Below are positions 52,832-61,669 of a stretch of DNA of 64,000 nt, one piece after another. The position numbers were made by a program, and so were the translations under genes. Numbering within the stretch: position 1 is the stretch's first letter; each line of letters begins with the position of its first letter. Under the pieces are notes generated by a model. It did not search any database. It was not told the origin of the DNA and saw only the letters and a list, made by a program, of their open reading frames with translations. The stretch comes from an uncultured bacterium (GTDB lineage Bacteria > Cyanobacteriota > Vampirovibrionia > Gastranaerophilales > Gastranaerophilaceae): positions 27,105-91,104 of the forward strand of contig CAPQCU010000005.1 of the NCBI GenBank assembly GCA_948684385.1, given 5' to 3'.

Positions 52832-54202
52832 ATGAAAGTAGCATCCGTAACAAATTATAATCCTCCTGTTTGTACTCCAAAACACAATGTACGACAGGAT
52901 TTCTCACCTGTATTTAAATCTGCCGGTTATAAACAAATTGACGGAGTTACAAAAATTTTTAATCGTGTTTTTAAAAAGGGTTTATGTGCGTGTAATTTTG
53001 CGGCACTGGAAGGAGTTCAAAAAGGGCTTAAAACTTTTGAAGGACTTTCGATTAAACAAATGGCTTTTGCGTTTACGGATTTGCATTCAATAAATATGAT
53101 GAGCGGATGTACAAATCATTGCCTGCATTGTTATGCTAATGCCCAGCCGTTTATCAAAAGATATCCGTTTGAAGATTTAGTTCAAATATGTTCTGATGCA
53201 AAAGAGTTTAAAAACAGAACAGGTATTAATCTTGCGCATCATCACGGAGACCCTTATATAGAAATGTCTTTTGATGCGGATGCTATTGACTGCCATTTAT
53301 ATGATAGAAATGGCGTGAAACATGATTTTATTGAAATTGCAAAAATAATGCGTGAAGGTTTGGGCTATAAACCTGTTTTTGACACAAACGGATGGGATTT
53401 AAATAATAAAGATAAACAAAAAAGAGCAGAAGAGTATGTTGAAAAACTTATGCAGGATAAAAATTATAAGAATTTTTATCAAATAAATATTTCAATAAAT
53501 CCATTTAGTCCAAAGTATACAAAAATATTAAACTCAGGTTATTCTCCGGATGAACTTTATACTCCGCTCAGGGAAATTGGTGTAGAAGATAATCGTCCTG
53601 AGGATTTAAAAAAAGCCAGTGACATGTATTTAAAATATCTAAAAAAGACTGCAAATATTTTGTATACATTTAAGCCGCTTTTAAAAGCAAAAAATTTCTC
53701 GGTTATTATAAGAGCTCTTAATAATGATATTCCGGAAATGAAGGGCTATCGGATTGAAGATTTTGCTACAACTCTTCAGCATTTGTATGCCCAGCTTTAT
53801 CTTACCTATGTACTTACAGGTAGGATGAGTGAAAAGGAGCTTAAAAAATACGCAGATTTGCTTGGCAGAGTGAGTGGCAGAATGTTTTCATCCGGTAGAA
53901 TGGAAAAGTTTTACAGGGTAAAAAATAAAGATAGCGAAGTTGACGGAATTATGAATATTGATGAAGCTCGATTGACATCATATTTAGATTTAGAGCGTGT
54001 AAAATATTCGGGAAGTCTTTCAAAAGCGAGTCAAAGGTATTTAAAAATGATAACTCCTGACGGAAAAGTTTATCTTTATGATAATTATGCAATTATACCT
54101 ACAGATGTCCGGATAAAAACATCAACTCCTGATATTTCCAAACCGTTTAGTATTCCGGTTGAAAATTTTACTGTAACAGATAAAATGATAGACTTAATTT
54201 AA
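52832..54202 (+). CDS. Radical SAM protein with lineage-specific N-terminus
   Basis: 456 residues from the ATG at 52832; a GTG two codons earlier is also possible. The [4Fe-4S] motif is C93-x3-C97-x2-C100 (SGCTNHCLHCYAN), and a FDTNGWD strand and a QINISINPF region follow as in SAM-binding barrels. Residues 20-35 carry the DFSPVFKS tag, similar to other proteins of this window. The C-terminal 120 residues form an unknown domain. No obvious peptide or modification substrate is encoded next to it. Enzyme class is firm, reaction unknown. Confidence 0.85.
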   Translation: MKVASVTNYNPPVCTPKHNVRQDFSPVFKSAGYKQIDGVTKIFNRVFKKGLCACNFAALEGVQKGLKTFEGLSIKQMAFAFTDLHSINMMSGCTNHCLHCYANAQPFIKRYPFEDLVQICSDAKEFKNRTGINLAHHHGDPYIEMSFDADAIDCHLYDRNGVKHDFIEIAKIMREGLGYKPVFDTNGWDLNNKDKQKRAEEYVEKLMQDKNYKNFYQINISINPFSPKYTKILNSGYSPDELYTPLREIGVEDNRPEDLKKASDMYLKYLKKTANILYTFKPLLKAKNFSVIIRALNNDIPEMKGYRIEDFATTLQHLYAQLYLTYVLTGRMSEKELKKYADLLGRVSGRMFSSGRMEKFYRVKNKDSEVDGIMNIDEARLTSYLDLERVKYSGSLSKASQRYLKMITPDGKVYLYDNYAIIPTDVRIKTSTPDISKPFSIPVENFTVTDKMIDLI

Positions 54203-54216
54203 CATTTGTAACGTAT

Positions 54217-54353
54217 TTGCTTGCTTAGAAAACGTGTTTATAATACGATACTATTGGTTACACTAGTTTGATAGACTCCGCTCTAGTTTAACAATCGTTA
54301 AATGAAACAGTGCAGCCCGTAGTAAAACAAGTTAAAAAACAAAGGAGACAAAG
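54217..54353 (+). promoter_or_regulatory. rpsB promoter and leader
   Basis: TTGCTT (54217-54222), a 16-nt spacer and TATAAT (54239-54244). The ~105-nt leader contains an inverted pair actag/ctagt around 54258-54285 and ends in the ribosome binding site aaaggaga. Ribosomal protein S2 leaders are often autoregulatory in other bacteria; whether this one is cannot be seen. Confidence 0.65.
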
Positions 54354-55112
54354 ATGTCAGTAGCATCACTTATTGAACTTTTAGAAGCAGGCGTTCACTT
54401 TGGACACCAAACACAACACTGGAACCCAAAAATGAAACCGTATATTTACGGAGCAAGAAACGGTATTTATATTCTTGATTTGAGAAAAACTACCGAATTA
54501 TTGGACGCAGCTTATGATGTAGTAAGAGAATACGCAGCAAAAGGAAGAAATGTTCTTTTTGTTGGTACAAAAAAACAAGCAGCTGAAGTTGTTGCTGAAG
54601 AAGCTACAAGAGTTGGCGCTTATTATATCAACAGAAGATGGTTAGGCGGTATGTTAACTAACTTTGAAACAATCAGAGGCAGAGTTAACAAACTTAGAGA
54701 AATGGAAGATTTCATTTCTTCCGGTCACATTGAAAAATTACCTAAGAAAGAACAAGCTCAATTAAACAGACAGCTTGCAAAACTTAGCAAAACTTTAGGC
54801 GGTATCAAAGAAATGCGCGGTTTACCGGATGTTATTTTCGTAGTTGACCAGGCTAAAGAAGATATTGCTATTGCAGAAGCTAACAAGTTGAATATCCCTG
54901 TTATCTGTTTAGCTGATACAAACGCTAATCCTGATGGCATCAACTACATTATCCCTGGTAATGATGATGCTATCCGTTCAATCAAATTAATTACTTCTAA
55001 ACTTGCTGATGCAGTTCTTGAAGGCAAACAGTTAAGAGAAAACAACGCAGTTAAAGGCAAAGCAGAATCAATTACTGCTGCTGATGCAGGCGTTGAAGTT
55101 GCCAACGTTTAG
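54354..55112 (+). CDS. rpsB: 30S ribosomal protein S2
   Basis: 252 residues. It opens with SVASLIELLEAGVHFGHQT and has the RNA-binding pattern WNPKMKPYIYGARNGIYILDL near the start, both universal in S2. The Rossmann-like core shows FVGTKKQAAE and GGMLTNF. The C-terminal 30 residues are extended and charged, as in many cyanobacterial and related S2 proteins. It precedes tsf, the conserved bacterial pair. Confidence 0.98.
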   Translation: MSVASLIELLEAGVHFGHQTQHWNPKMKPYIYGARNGIYILDLRKTTELLDAAYDVVREYAAKGRNVLFVGTKKQAAEVVAEEATRVGAYYINRRWLGGMLTNFETIRGRVNKLREMEDFISSGHIEKLPKKEQAQLNRQLAKLSKTLGGIKEMRGLPDVIFVVDQAKEDIAIAEANKLNIPVICLADTNANPDGINYIIPGNDDAIRSIKLITSKLADAVLEGKQLRENNAVKGKAESITAADAGVEVANV

Positions 55113-55169
55113 AGGTAAAGGGGTCAATAAAATACCCAACCGGATTTAAAATTACAAAATTTATGTGGG

Positions 55170-55184
55170 GGGACGTAAAGTCCC
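55170..55184 (+). promoter_or_regulatory. Intercistronic hairpin between rpsB and tsf
   Basis: gggac-gtaaa-gtccc stem-loop in the 97-nt gap. It may act as an attenuator or mRNA-processing site. No T-run follows. Confidence 0.5.
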
Positions 55185-55209
55185 TTCATTCCAAGAAGGA
55201 GAATTATAA

Positions 55210-56073
55210 ATGAACATTACAGCTACTATGGTAAAAGAACTTCGTGATAAAACCGGTGCCGGCATGATGGATGCTAAAAAAGCTTTAGTTGAAGTTGACG
55301 GTGATATGGAAAAAGCAATGGAAGTTTTGCGTCAAAAAGGTATCGCTTCTGCTGAAAAGAAAATGGGCAGAATTGCTGCTGAAGGAAGAATTGGTTCTTT
55401 CGTTTCTGATTCAGTTGGCGCTATGATTGAAGTTAACTGCGAAACAGACTTTGTTGCTAAAAACGAAGAATTTATTGAGTTAACAAATAATCTTGCTCAG
55501 TTTGTTGCAGAATCAAATCCTGCAAGCGTTGAAGCTCTTCTTTCTTCAACTTGCCCTAAATGCGGCAAGACAATTGAAGAAATTTTGAAAGAAAAAATCG
55601 CTTCAATCGGTGAAAAAATTACTGTAAGAAGATTTGTAAGATACGAAGGCAACGCAGCTACTTACATTCACAACGGTAAAATCGGCGTATTGCTTTCAAC
55701 TGACAATAAAGATGAAGCTCTTGCAAAAGATGTTTGCTTACATATCGCATCTTCTGCTCCTGAATTCGTTTCAAGAAAAGATATTCCTGCTTCTGTAATC
55801 GAAGAAGAAACAAGAATTGAAATGGGTAAAGAAGATTTGGCTAATAAACCTGAACAAATCAGAGCTAAGATTGTTGAAGGACGTGTAAACAAATTAATGG
55901 CTCAAAAATGTTTGGTAGAACAGCCATTCGTTAAGAACCCTGACCAAACAATTGAACAATTAGTAAGCGGTAAGTTTGCTATTGTTAAGTTTGACAGATT
56001 TGTTCTTGGCGAAGGTCTTGAAAAAAGAAATGATAACTTTGCAGATGAAGTTATGAGCCAGTTGGGTAAATAG
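55210..56073 (+). CDS. tsf: Elongation factor Ts
   Basis: Nucleotide exchange factor for EF-Tu. 287 residues with the N-terminal UBA-like domain (VKELRDKTGAGMMDAKKAL), the TDFVAKNEEF core motif of the EF-Tu contact region and a C-terminal EF-Ts dimerisation region. A C115-x2-C118 pair (TCPKCGK) sits in the middle domain; a short CxxC there is not part of the family consensus. The ribosome binding site aaggag precedes the ATG. Strong terminator downstream. Confidence 0.97.
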   Translation: MNITATMVKELRDKTGAGMMDAKKALVEVDGDMEKAMEVLRQKGIASAEKKMGRIAAEGRIGSFVSDSVGAMIEVNCETDFVAKNEEFIELTNNLAQFVAESNPASVEALLSSTCPKCGKTIEEILKEKIASIGEKITVRRFVRYEGNAATYIHNGKIGVLLSTDNKDEALAKDVCLHIASSAPEFVSRKDIPASVIEEETRIEMGKEDLANKPEQIRAKIVEGRVNKLMAQKCLVEQPFVKNPDQTIEQLVSGKFAIVKFDRFVLGEGLEKRNDNFADEVMSQLGK

Positions 56074-56083
56074 TTTAGAAAAT

Positions 56084-56119
56084 AAAAGGCGCGCGGTCTT
56101 TAGACCGCGCGCCTTTTTT
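56084..56119 (+). terminator. Strong terminator after tsf
   Basis: A perfect 12-bp GC-rich stem ggcgcgcggtct (56088-56099 with 56102-56113) with a 2-nt loop is flanked by A- and T-runs. Confidence 0.93.
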
Positions 56120-56130
56120 AGTTAATTATT

Positions 56131-56727
56131 ATGAGATTTAATTTTGCGCGTGATGCGCTTAGACAAATTATAAAAGAAAATGAAATAAAAGAAATTTATA
56201 TACCGTATTATTTGTGTGATGTAATACGACATACTGTTGTGTTAGAAGGTGTAAAACCCTTATTTTATCATATAGATGATGATTTTATGCCGGCTCAAAA
56301 TTTTCCGCAAGAAAGTTTCATTTTGTACCCTAACTATTTCGGAATATGCGATAAAAATGTAGACAAACTTGTTAAAATTTACTCCAAACTTATTGTAGAT
56401 AATGCACACGCGTTTTATGCTAAACCAAAAGGCTTTGCTGCGATTTATTCTCCTCATAAATTTAAGGGAGTAAATGTAAATCGAAGAAAAGAATTTGATA
56501 AATATCATGAATTATATGGAATGAAAAATTTGTTAAAAATAGATATACCACAAGATGCGGTTCCGTTTTGCTATCCTTTTCTGGCATCAAGTGTAGAGGA
56601 AGCTGATGAACTGGTTAAGAATTTAAAGCAACAAGGCTTAACGATATACAGGTACTGGAATATTTTGCCTGAGAGTTATAACGAGTATAAATTTTACAGT
56701 CGTCTTGTTCCGGTTACATTATCTTAA
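56131..56727 (+). CDS. Short DegT/DnrJ/EryC1-like protein (possible PLP aminotransferase)
   Basis: 198 residues. The pattern PNYFGICD, LIVDNAHAFYA and IYSPHKFKGV matches the core of DegT/DnrJ/EryC1 sugar aminotransferases, with the Asp that contacts PLP and a Lys in SPHKF at the Schiff-base position. Family members are about 350-370 residues, so the middle and C-terminal domain is much reduced, although the ending (IYRYWNILPES) again resembles the usual C-terminus. It may be an internally deleted derivative or a mini-family. It lies between tsf and the prophage with no ribosome binding site visible. Confidence 0.6.
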   Translation: MRFNFARDALRQIIKENEIKEIYIPYYLCDVIRHTVVLEGVKPLFYHIDDDFMPAQNFPQESFILYPNYFGICDKNVDKLVKIYSKLIVDNAHAFYAKPKGFAAIYSPHKFKGVNVNRRKEFDKYHELYGMKNLLKIDIPQDAVPFCYPFLASSVEEADELVKNLKQQGLTIYRYWNILPESYNEYKFYSRLVPVTLS

Positions 56728-58017
56728 GCGCCAATAATATTCCACCAGATAGCTAATCGCATCAAACGGATGCTCAAGAAATTTGAAATCACGATTTGAT
56801 TTTATCTGAGTATGCGTTGGTACATCAACTATACTTGTACCTTCTTTGAAAGCAAGGTTATAAATATTGTATAAAATCCATTTACACCTACGCGGGTCAA
56901 TAAAAATATGCCTTTCGCCTTTTGCGTTTTTTACCCGCGCATTGAATGCGGAAATCCTGTTTAAAATAGGCGGATTGTATTCACGAAGCTTGAATTTTAC
57001 TTTGTCGTATCCGTGATTTTTTAAAGCATTTTTAATTATTACATAGTTCGTATATTCGCTCTGCGTGCTTCTATTGTCACCTGAAGCATCACCGTTAATA
57101 ATAATTTCTGATTTGTGTTTAGGATAGCGCCTGATAAACTCTTCAATACATTGCTGTGTGGAAGTGTTTTCAATAACAATTTCGTCAAAGAAATATACAT
57201 TTTCACTATCTTTGTGAGCAATTCCCCAGCACATCGGGTCGACGTTAAAATCACAGGTCAAATGCAGCGGTAAATTGGGATTGTATTTTAAATTCAATTT
57301 GTTTTCTTCACTAAAACCTTTTACTACAAGCCCTGAAGAATAGTCTCCAAATTCACCGAGCACGTTGATTTTGTAATATTCTTCATCAAAACTTTCTTTC
57401 ATTGACTGGATAAAATGCTGCGGTAAATAAATGTTATTTGTAGTCGGTGCAATAATCAGCCGGTAGTTTTCTTTTGAATGTTCAACGAACCTTTTCCAAA
57501 TCCACCCTTTGTCAGCTTGCGGGTTTGTGTGTCCAAAAAGCCGGTACCTGAAATCTACCCAGTTTTTTCCGCGATAAGTATTTCTTAAACGTCCGATAAG
57601 CTGTTTAAAAGCAGAGTCTGTAATTTGTGAAGCTTCTTCAATTTCTGCCCAGTGTAAGTTCAAAGATTTAAATTTTTCCGGATCTTCAAGCGCAGAGAAT
57701 AATATTTCCGAACCGTTTGAAAACCGTATTATTTTATCTACTTTATTGTATTCATAATCTTTTTCATTAATATATCCGAGTGCTTCGAGATGGTCAAGAT
57801 AAGATACAAGAGTTGTTTTTCTTACAAGTTCATATTCTTTAGCACCGACCAGTCCTCTGCAGCCGGGGTATTTTTTTGCAAGAAGAATTCCCAGCAGTGA
57901 ACCGCACCAGGTTTTCCCGCTGCCGTACCCACCCTGATAAATTGCAACATCAAGCGAGTTTGAATGCGGGATTTCTATAAATTCTTTTTGTTTATTTAAA
58001 AGCTTGTATTTTACCAT
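56719..58017 (-). CDS. terL: Phage terminase large subunit
   Basis: 432 residues. The N-terminal packaging ATPase has Walker A GGYGSGKT (29-36) and a Walker B-like WAEIEEAS. The C-terminal RNase H-like nuclease has metal-binding Asp in CDFNVDP, GDASGD and FDAISY. The family resembles the PBSX/Terminase_3 type. It starts 4 nt after the stop of the DUF1353 gene and is the last gene of the minus-strand prophage transcript, ending into the convergent DegT-like gene (9-base overlap). No small terminase, portal or capsid gene is in the window. Confidence 0.93.
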   Translation of the reverse strand: MVKYKLLNKQKEFIEIPHSNSLDVAIYQGGYGSGKTWCGSLLGILLAKKYPGCRGLVGAKEYELVRKTTLVSYLDHLEALGYINEKDYEYNKVDKIIRFSNGSEILFSALEDPEKFKSLNLHWAEIEEASQITDSAFKQLIGRLRNTYRGKNWVDFRYRLFGHTNPQADKGWIWKRFVEHSKENYRLIIAPTTNNIYLPQHFIQSMKESFDEEYYKINVLGEFGDYSSGLVVKGFSEENKLNLKYNPNLPLHLTCDFNVDPMCWGIAHKDSENVYFFDEIVIENTSTQQCIEEFIRRYPKHKSEIIINGDASGDNRSTQSEYTNYVIIKNALKNHGYDKVKFKLREYNPPILNRISAFNARVKNAKGERHIFIDPRRCKWILYNIYNLAFKEGTSIVDVPTHTQIKSNRDFKFLEHPFDAISYLVEYYWRLR

Positions 58018-58478
58018 TTACAGAACCTCTGATATATGTCAACTGAATTTTTCATAAAATATCTTTTACATTTATTAACTTTACTTACTTTTAAAAGTGC
58101 ATCAAAAACGCAGCTCGAAAAATGCCTGTCATTATCAACATAATGATGATTTTCACATAATACATCATGAATTAAAGATGGGATTAAAAACTTCGGATCA
58201 GTTTTTGGACCTATATCACGCCAAAAAAGACGGGGTATAGAAGCCCCGTCCCAACAATAATTTTCTTTAATAGAAAATTTGTATGTTTTATTTTTTTTGA
58301 AATCTAAAAGTTTTATATCTAGTTTTCTTTTGTTTTCAAAAGGATATTTTAGTATAGCATTTTTTTCTAAGCAGGTCATTGATGGTAATGGATATCTCAT
58401 TTTAACTATTGGTTGAGAGTTAAAATAGATAGCCAGTTTTTTATCTTTATACCATTCCATCATTTTGTAGTTCTCCAT
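58011..58478 (-). CDS. DUF1353 phage protein
   Basis: 155 residues. The centre YCWDGASIPRLFWRDIGPKT followed by SLIHDVLCEN matches DUF1353 (gp13-type) proteins found in tailed phages, function unclear. It overlaps the previous gene by 32 bases and the terminase gene follows after 1 base, so all three are read from one transcript. Confidence 0.8.
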   Translation of the reverse strand: MENYKMMEWYKDKKLAIYFNSQPIVKMRYPLPSMTCLEKNAILKYPFENKRKLDIKLLDFKKNKTYKFSIKENYCWDGASIPRLFWRDIGPKTDPKFLIPSLIHDVLCENHHYVDNDRHFSSCVFDALLKVSKVNKCKRYFMKNSVDIYQRFCKW

Positions 58479-58872
58479 TTTTAAATAAATAGTCTAAGTC
58501 TTCAGATGAATAACCCAATATCGCTCCGACTTGCTCAATCCACGGATTACCGCGGTAGAAATTGTTAGCTTTAAGTTCAATCTTAAGGGCTTTTACGTCA
58601 ATATCCGGACTTTCTTTAACCATTTCAACAATGTCCTCAAAATCCATGTCTTTTGCCTTGTAAATCGCTCTTTCGACATCCGCAGCAGTAAGAGAAAGCA
58701 TATTTATACGCTCACGCTCCTGTGCTTGTAATTCATCTTCTGTATATCCGAGGGCTTCAAGCCCGTTCTCCCCCTCTTCAATCGTATAACCTTGTTTGTG
58801 GTTGTATTCTACAATAAAATCCATTCTTTGCGCCTCTGTATATGGCTTATTTAATGTTGCAATAGTTATCAT
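58447..58872 (-). CDS. Hypothetical phage protein
   Basis: 141 residues, rich in Glu and Asp, with no recognised motif. Its length and position between a tail-fibre gene and DUF1353 suggest a small phage accessory or chaperone-like protein. A ribosome binding site (aaagga) lies just before the ATG. Confidence 0.65.
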   Translation of the reverse strand: MITIATLNKPYTEAQRMDFIVEYNHKQGYTIEEGENGLEALGYTEDELQAQERERINMLSLTAADVERAIYKAKDMDFEDIVEMVKESPDIDVKALKIELKANNFYRGNPWIEQVGAILGYSSEDLDYLFKNGELQNDGMV

Positions 58873-58890
58873 ATTTAATCCTTTCTTTTA

Positions 58891-60486
58891 TTAACTAATA
58901 TATCCGCAAGCATTCCAGTTAATTTTTAGCCCTGTATTACCAGAATTACGATACACGGTAAACCTTCCATTATACTGATATTGAACAGATGAGGCATAGG
59001 CATTTGCATTCCCTTCAACATAGTCTACCAACACAAGATTATATTTATTTGTTGAGTAACTTTTCAGTAAATTTACAGAAGTATACTGCCCGCCGTTAGT
59101 AGTTATTGTTCCCCATTGCTCACAAAATCCGTCAGACCAAATCCGGTACCAGCTGGCACCGTTTTGATATGTTTCAACAATGTAAGCTTTTACATTTGAA
59201 GAATCGAGTTTACCGGCAAGCTGTTCAGAAATTACCCCTGCATTAATCAGATTAGCGTTCTGTATTGTTTCACCGACATAAAAGTATAAAGAATCGTTAC
59301 TAATAGCTTTGTAATATTTACCGAAAATAAAAATAGAATTTCCGGAAGCATTAACAACATCCCCTTTTTTTAGTAGTAATTGCATTGTGTCTGACCCTAC
59401 GGTATAACCTGCTGAATTTTCAAATGCGATACAGCTTTTGCCGTTAACTGTAATATAGCCATAATCTGATGCGTTATCTTTTCTTTCACACGTAACAAAT
59501 ACAAAGCTGTCAAAAGGAACCGTAAACGGCAGGCTCAAAATTGTTTGTTCAGAATTCCAGTCAATATATGTTTCTTCTCCGTTCTTTAATGGCAGCCTGA
59601 AAGTTTCGTCTGTGGTATTGATAACCCATGCATAGTCATAGTTGTATCCGTAATTTGTATTTGTAATCTCAGAAGGCAAAAAGACCGGTATATCTGCAAA
59701 TTCTGCAATAAAATATTCTCCGTCGCCTGCTTCATCTCTTGTTACAGTCTGGTTATTGGTACTATAAATATTATTAAATGTTATAGTATTACCATTGACT
59801 TGAGTAACCGTTCCGCTATACCTGAATGGTTCCCAACCATACAGAGGGTCTCCAACTTGCGGATTAGGTGTCAATGTCCATGTATGGTCACCGCTAGGAT
59901 ACCCCCAGGCATAAAGCTGTTTTGTACCTTTTGTTCTCTGCTCAGATAGCCAGTCGTAATAGTCAGGATAAACAGATTTACTATTCCACTGACCTTCGGA
60001 CTTGAGCCAGCTCAAGTTATTTGGAGCTGAATTAAAATACTCTGACATACCAAAAAAGAATGGATTGTTGAGCTTTTCAAATGCTGCATTTTGGATAGTT
60101 TCAATACCAGCTTCGGTTAAATTTGACAAATTTGTGTCTGCCGGATTTAAGCTTAGTATTTCATCGACTTTTTCTGTTGCAGCTTGTATTTGTAATGCAC
60201 CGGCTGTATTAACTGCATCAATAGCTTCTAACTGTTTTTCTTGAAGTGTTTCTAAAATTTCTTCTTCTCTGGTGTTTAATGAAGCTTGAGTGTTATTAAA
60301 TACCTGATTAATTTCTTCCAGTTTTTGGGAAGCAATAGATGCTTGTTTTTGTGCTTCACGAGCAGATTCTTTAGCATCTAAGCTGTAATATTTAAGCGGA
60401 TTGTTATTTACTTGAATATCAGCTTGAGCCCCTTTTGAAGAAACCGAGATATGAGCTTTGTTTGTATTAGTTGTTATTTTTAACAT
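58891..60486 (-). CDS. Phage tail fibre / receptor-binding protein
   Basis: 531 residues. The N-terminal 130 residues form a coiled-coil-rich stalk (ASIASQKLEEINQVFNNTQ), the middle is a beta-rich shaft, and the C-terminal ~90 residues (AYIVETYQNGASWYRIWSDG, ending in KINWNACGYIS) look like a receptor-binding tip. This tip resembles the C-terminus of the gene at 60873-61418. It overlaps the upstream gene by 1 base. The host receptor is unknown. Confidence 0.8.
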   Translation of the reverse strand: MLKITTNTNKAHISVSSKGAQADIQVNNNPLKYYSLDAKESAREAQKQASIASQKLEEINQVFNNTQASLNTREEEILETLQEKQLEAIDAVNTAGALQIQAATEKVDEILSLNPADTNLSNLTEAGIETIQNAAFEKLNNPFFFGMSEYFNSAPNNLSWLKSEGQWNSKSVYPDYYDWLSEQRTKGTKQLYAWGYPSGDHTWTLTPNPQVGDPLYGWEPFRYSGTVTQVNGNTITFNNIYSTNNQTVTRDEAGDGEYFIAEFADIPVFLPSEITNTNYGYNYDYAWVINTTDETFRLPLKNGEETYIDWNSEQTILSLPFTVPFDSFVFVTCERKDNASDYGYITVNGKSCIAFENSAGYTVGSDTMQLLLKKGDVVNASGNSIFIFGKYYKAISNDSLYFYVGETIQNANLINAGVISEQLAGKLDSSNVKAYIVETYQNGASWYRIWSDGFCEQWGTITTNGGQYTSVNLLKSYSTNKYNLVLVDYVEGNANAYASSVQYQYNGRFTVYRNSGNTGLKINWNACGYIS

Positions 60487-60854
60487 TAAGTACCCTCAAC
60501 TTTCTTAGGGAATACTGTTATTGTATTTTGATATCCGATATCATTGCTTCCAATAATAAAAGTATCTTCATATCCGTTGTCATAACATTGTTTTATCCCA
60601 TAGTAATAAATTTCGCAGGTTTCATTCTTTGGTACAGTCATTAAATCTGTAAAATCACCTGTAAGTTCAAAAACTACACTGTCGGATTTATTAGAACTTA
60701 CATATAATTCATTGCCAACAGGTTTTCTATGCTTATCTTGTATTGCAAGATAAACCTTGTAATTTTTACCCGTGTCTAATCCATTAACGACAATAGTTCC
60801 GCTATCACCTTGAATTAAACTTATATTTCCGTCTTTATCAATTGTAAATGCCAT
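60486..60854 (-). CDS. Putative phage baseplate protein (BppU-like N-terminal fold)
   Basis: 122 residues, beta-rich, with the pattern ISLIQGDSGTIVVNGLDTGKNYKVYLAIQD seen in small baseplate or BppU N-terminal domains that attach receptor-binding proteins. It lies between two fibre genes. The assignment is by pattern and position only. Ribosome binding site aaagga. Confidence 0.6.
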   Translation of the reverse strand: MAFTIDKDGNISLIQGDSGTIVVNGLDTGKNYKVYLAIQDKHRKPVGNELYVSSNKSDSVVFELTGDFTDLMTVPKNETCEIYYYGIKQCYDNGYEDTFIIGSNDIGYQNTITVFPKKVEGT

Positions 60855-60872
60855 GATTTCTCCTTTAAGTTG

Positions 60873-61418
60873 TTATTTACCACAAGCATACCAGTCAATT
60901 GCATTGTATCTGGTACCGTTACCATAAGCACGGCAGTCAACATAGCATGAAGTTGTTGACTTGACGCTTACGATAGTAGAGTATTCATAAGTATCTGAAG
61001 TTCTTTGAGTTTGCACGCAGTAATTAGTATCTTTAAAAGGCTTTAAAAAGGTAATGTATCGTAATGTAGCTGTTTGTCCGCCTTGTTCAACCCAAACTCT
61101 GTTTTTCTTTTCTGCATCAGAAAAATATTCACGATACCACGAAGAACCGTTTACATATGTTGTAATATAGCTTCCGCTTTCTTCAAAATTGGCAAATGTT
61201 TTGGTTAAATCTTCATTGATTTTTTCAATATCAGTATTAACTTTGTCTGTAAAAGAAGAAAGTGTGCTGCTGATGCTTGCTATATTAGAGTTTAAACCTG
61301 CGTTATTTGAGATAAGAGTTTCAGAAACGCTGTTTATTCTGTTATCCAGATAATTGAAGTTATTGTTCATAACTTCTGATGAAGCAAGAGCTCCATATTC
61401 AATTTCAGTAAGTGCCAT
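60873..61418 (-). CDS. Phage tail fibre protein, short, related tip domain
   Basis: 181 residues. The first 95 residues are a coiled-coil stalk (NNNFNYLDNRINSVSETLI), and the last 85 form a tip with YVNGSSWYREYF and the end AIDWYACGK. The tip parallels that of the 531-residue fibre (YQNGASWYRIWS, INWNACGYIS). This suggests two receptor-binding proteins with a common fold. The ATG overlaps the upstream stop codon region by 14 bases. Confidence 0.75.
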   Translation of the reverse strand: MALTEIEYGALASSEVMNNNFNYLDNRINSVSETLISNNAGLNSNIASISSTLSSFTDKVNTDIEKINEDLTKTFANFEESGSYITTYVNGSSWYREYFSDAEKKNRVWVEQGGQTATLRYITFLKPFKDTNYCVQTQRTSDTYEYSTIVSVKSTTSCYVDCRAYGNGTRYNAIDWYACGK

Positions 61419-61659
61419 CTGAATTCCTTTCGTTAATTAATGTGTCATAAATTTTATCCAGCTTTTTATTAATGTCTATGATTTGTTCTTTCATATTGCT
61501 AAATTCCGATTTTGTAATATAAACCTGAGCAACTTCCGTAAGAATTTCCCGGTGAGTAAGCTCAAGTTTTTCGGGTGTGACAAACAGGTTGTATTGCATA
61601 AGAATTGCGATGAACATCAATAAAGCCGGTGCGTATTTATATAGTATTTCTCTATTCAT
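61405..61659 (-). CDS. Small phage membrane protein with coiled coil (possible holin or lysis-associated)
   Basis: 84 residues. One TM segment (about 9-25, YAPALLMFIAILMQYNLF) is followed by a charged coiled coil ending KKLDKIYDTLIN. Single-TM proteins with a cytoplasmic coiled coil are typical of phage lysis genes, but no endolysin gene is present here, so the role is inferred from position. Confidence 0.6.
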   Translation of the reverse strand: MNREILYKYAPALLMFIAILMQYNLFVTPEKLELTHREILTEVAQVYITKSEFSNMKEQIIDINKKLDKIYDTLINERNSDGTY

Positions 61660-61669
61660 GATTTTTACC

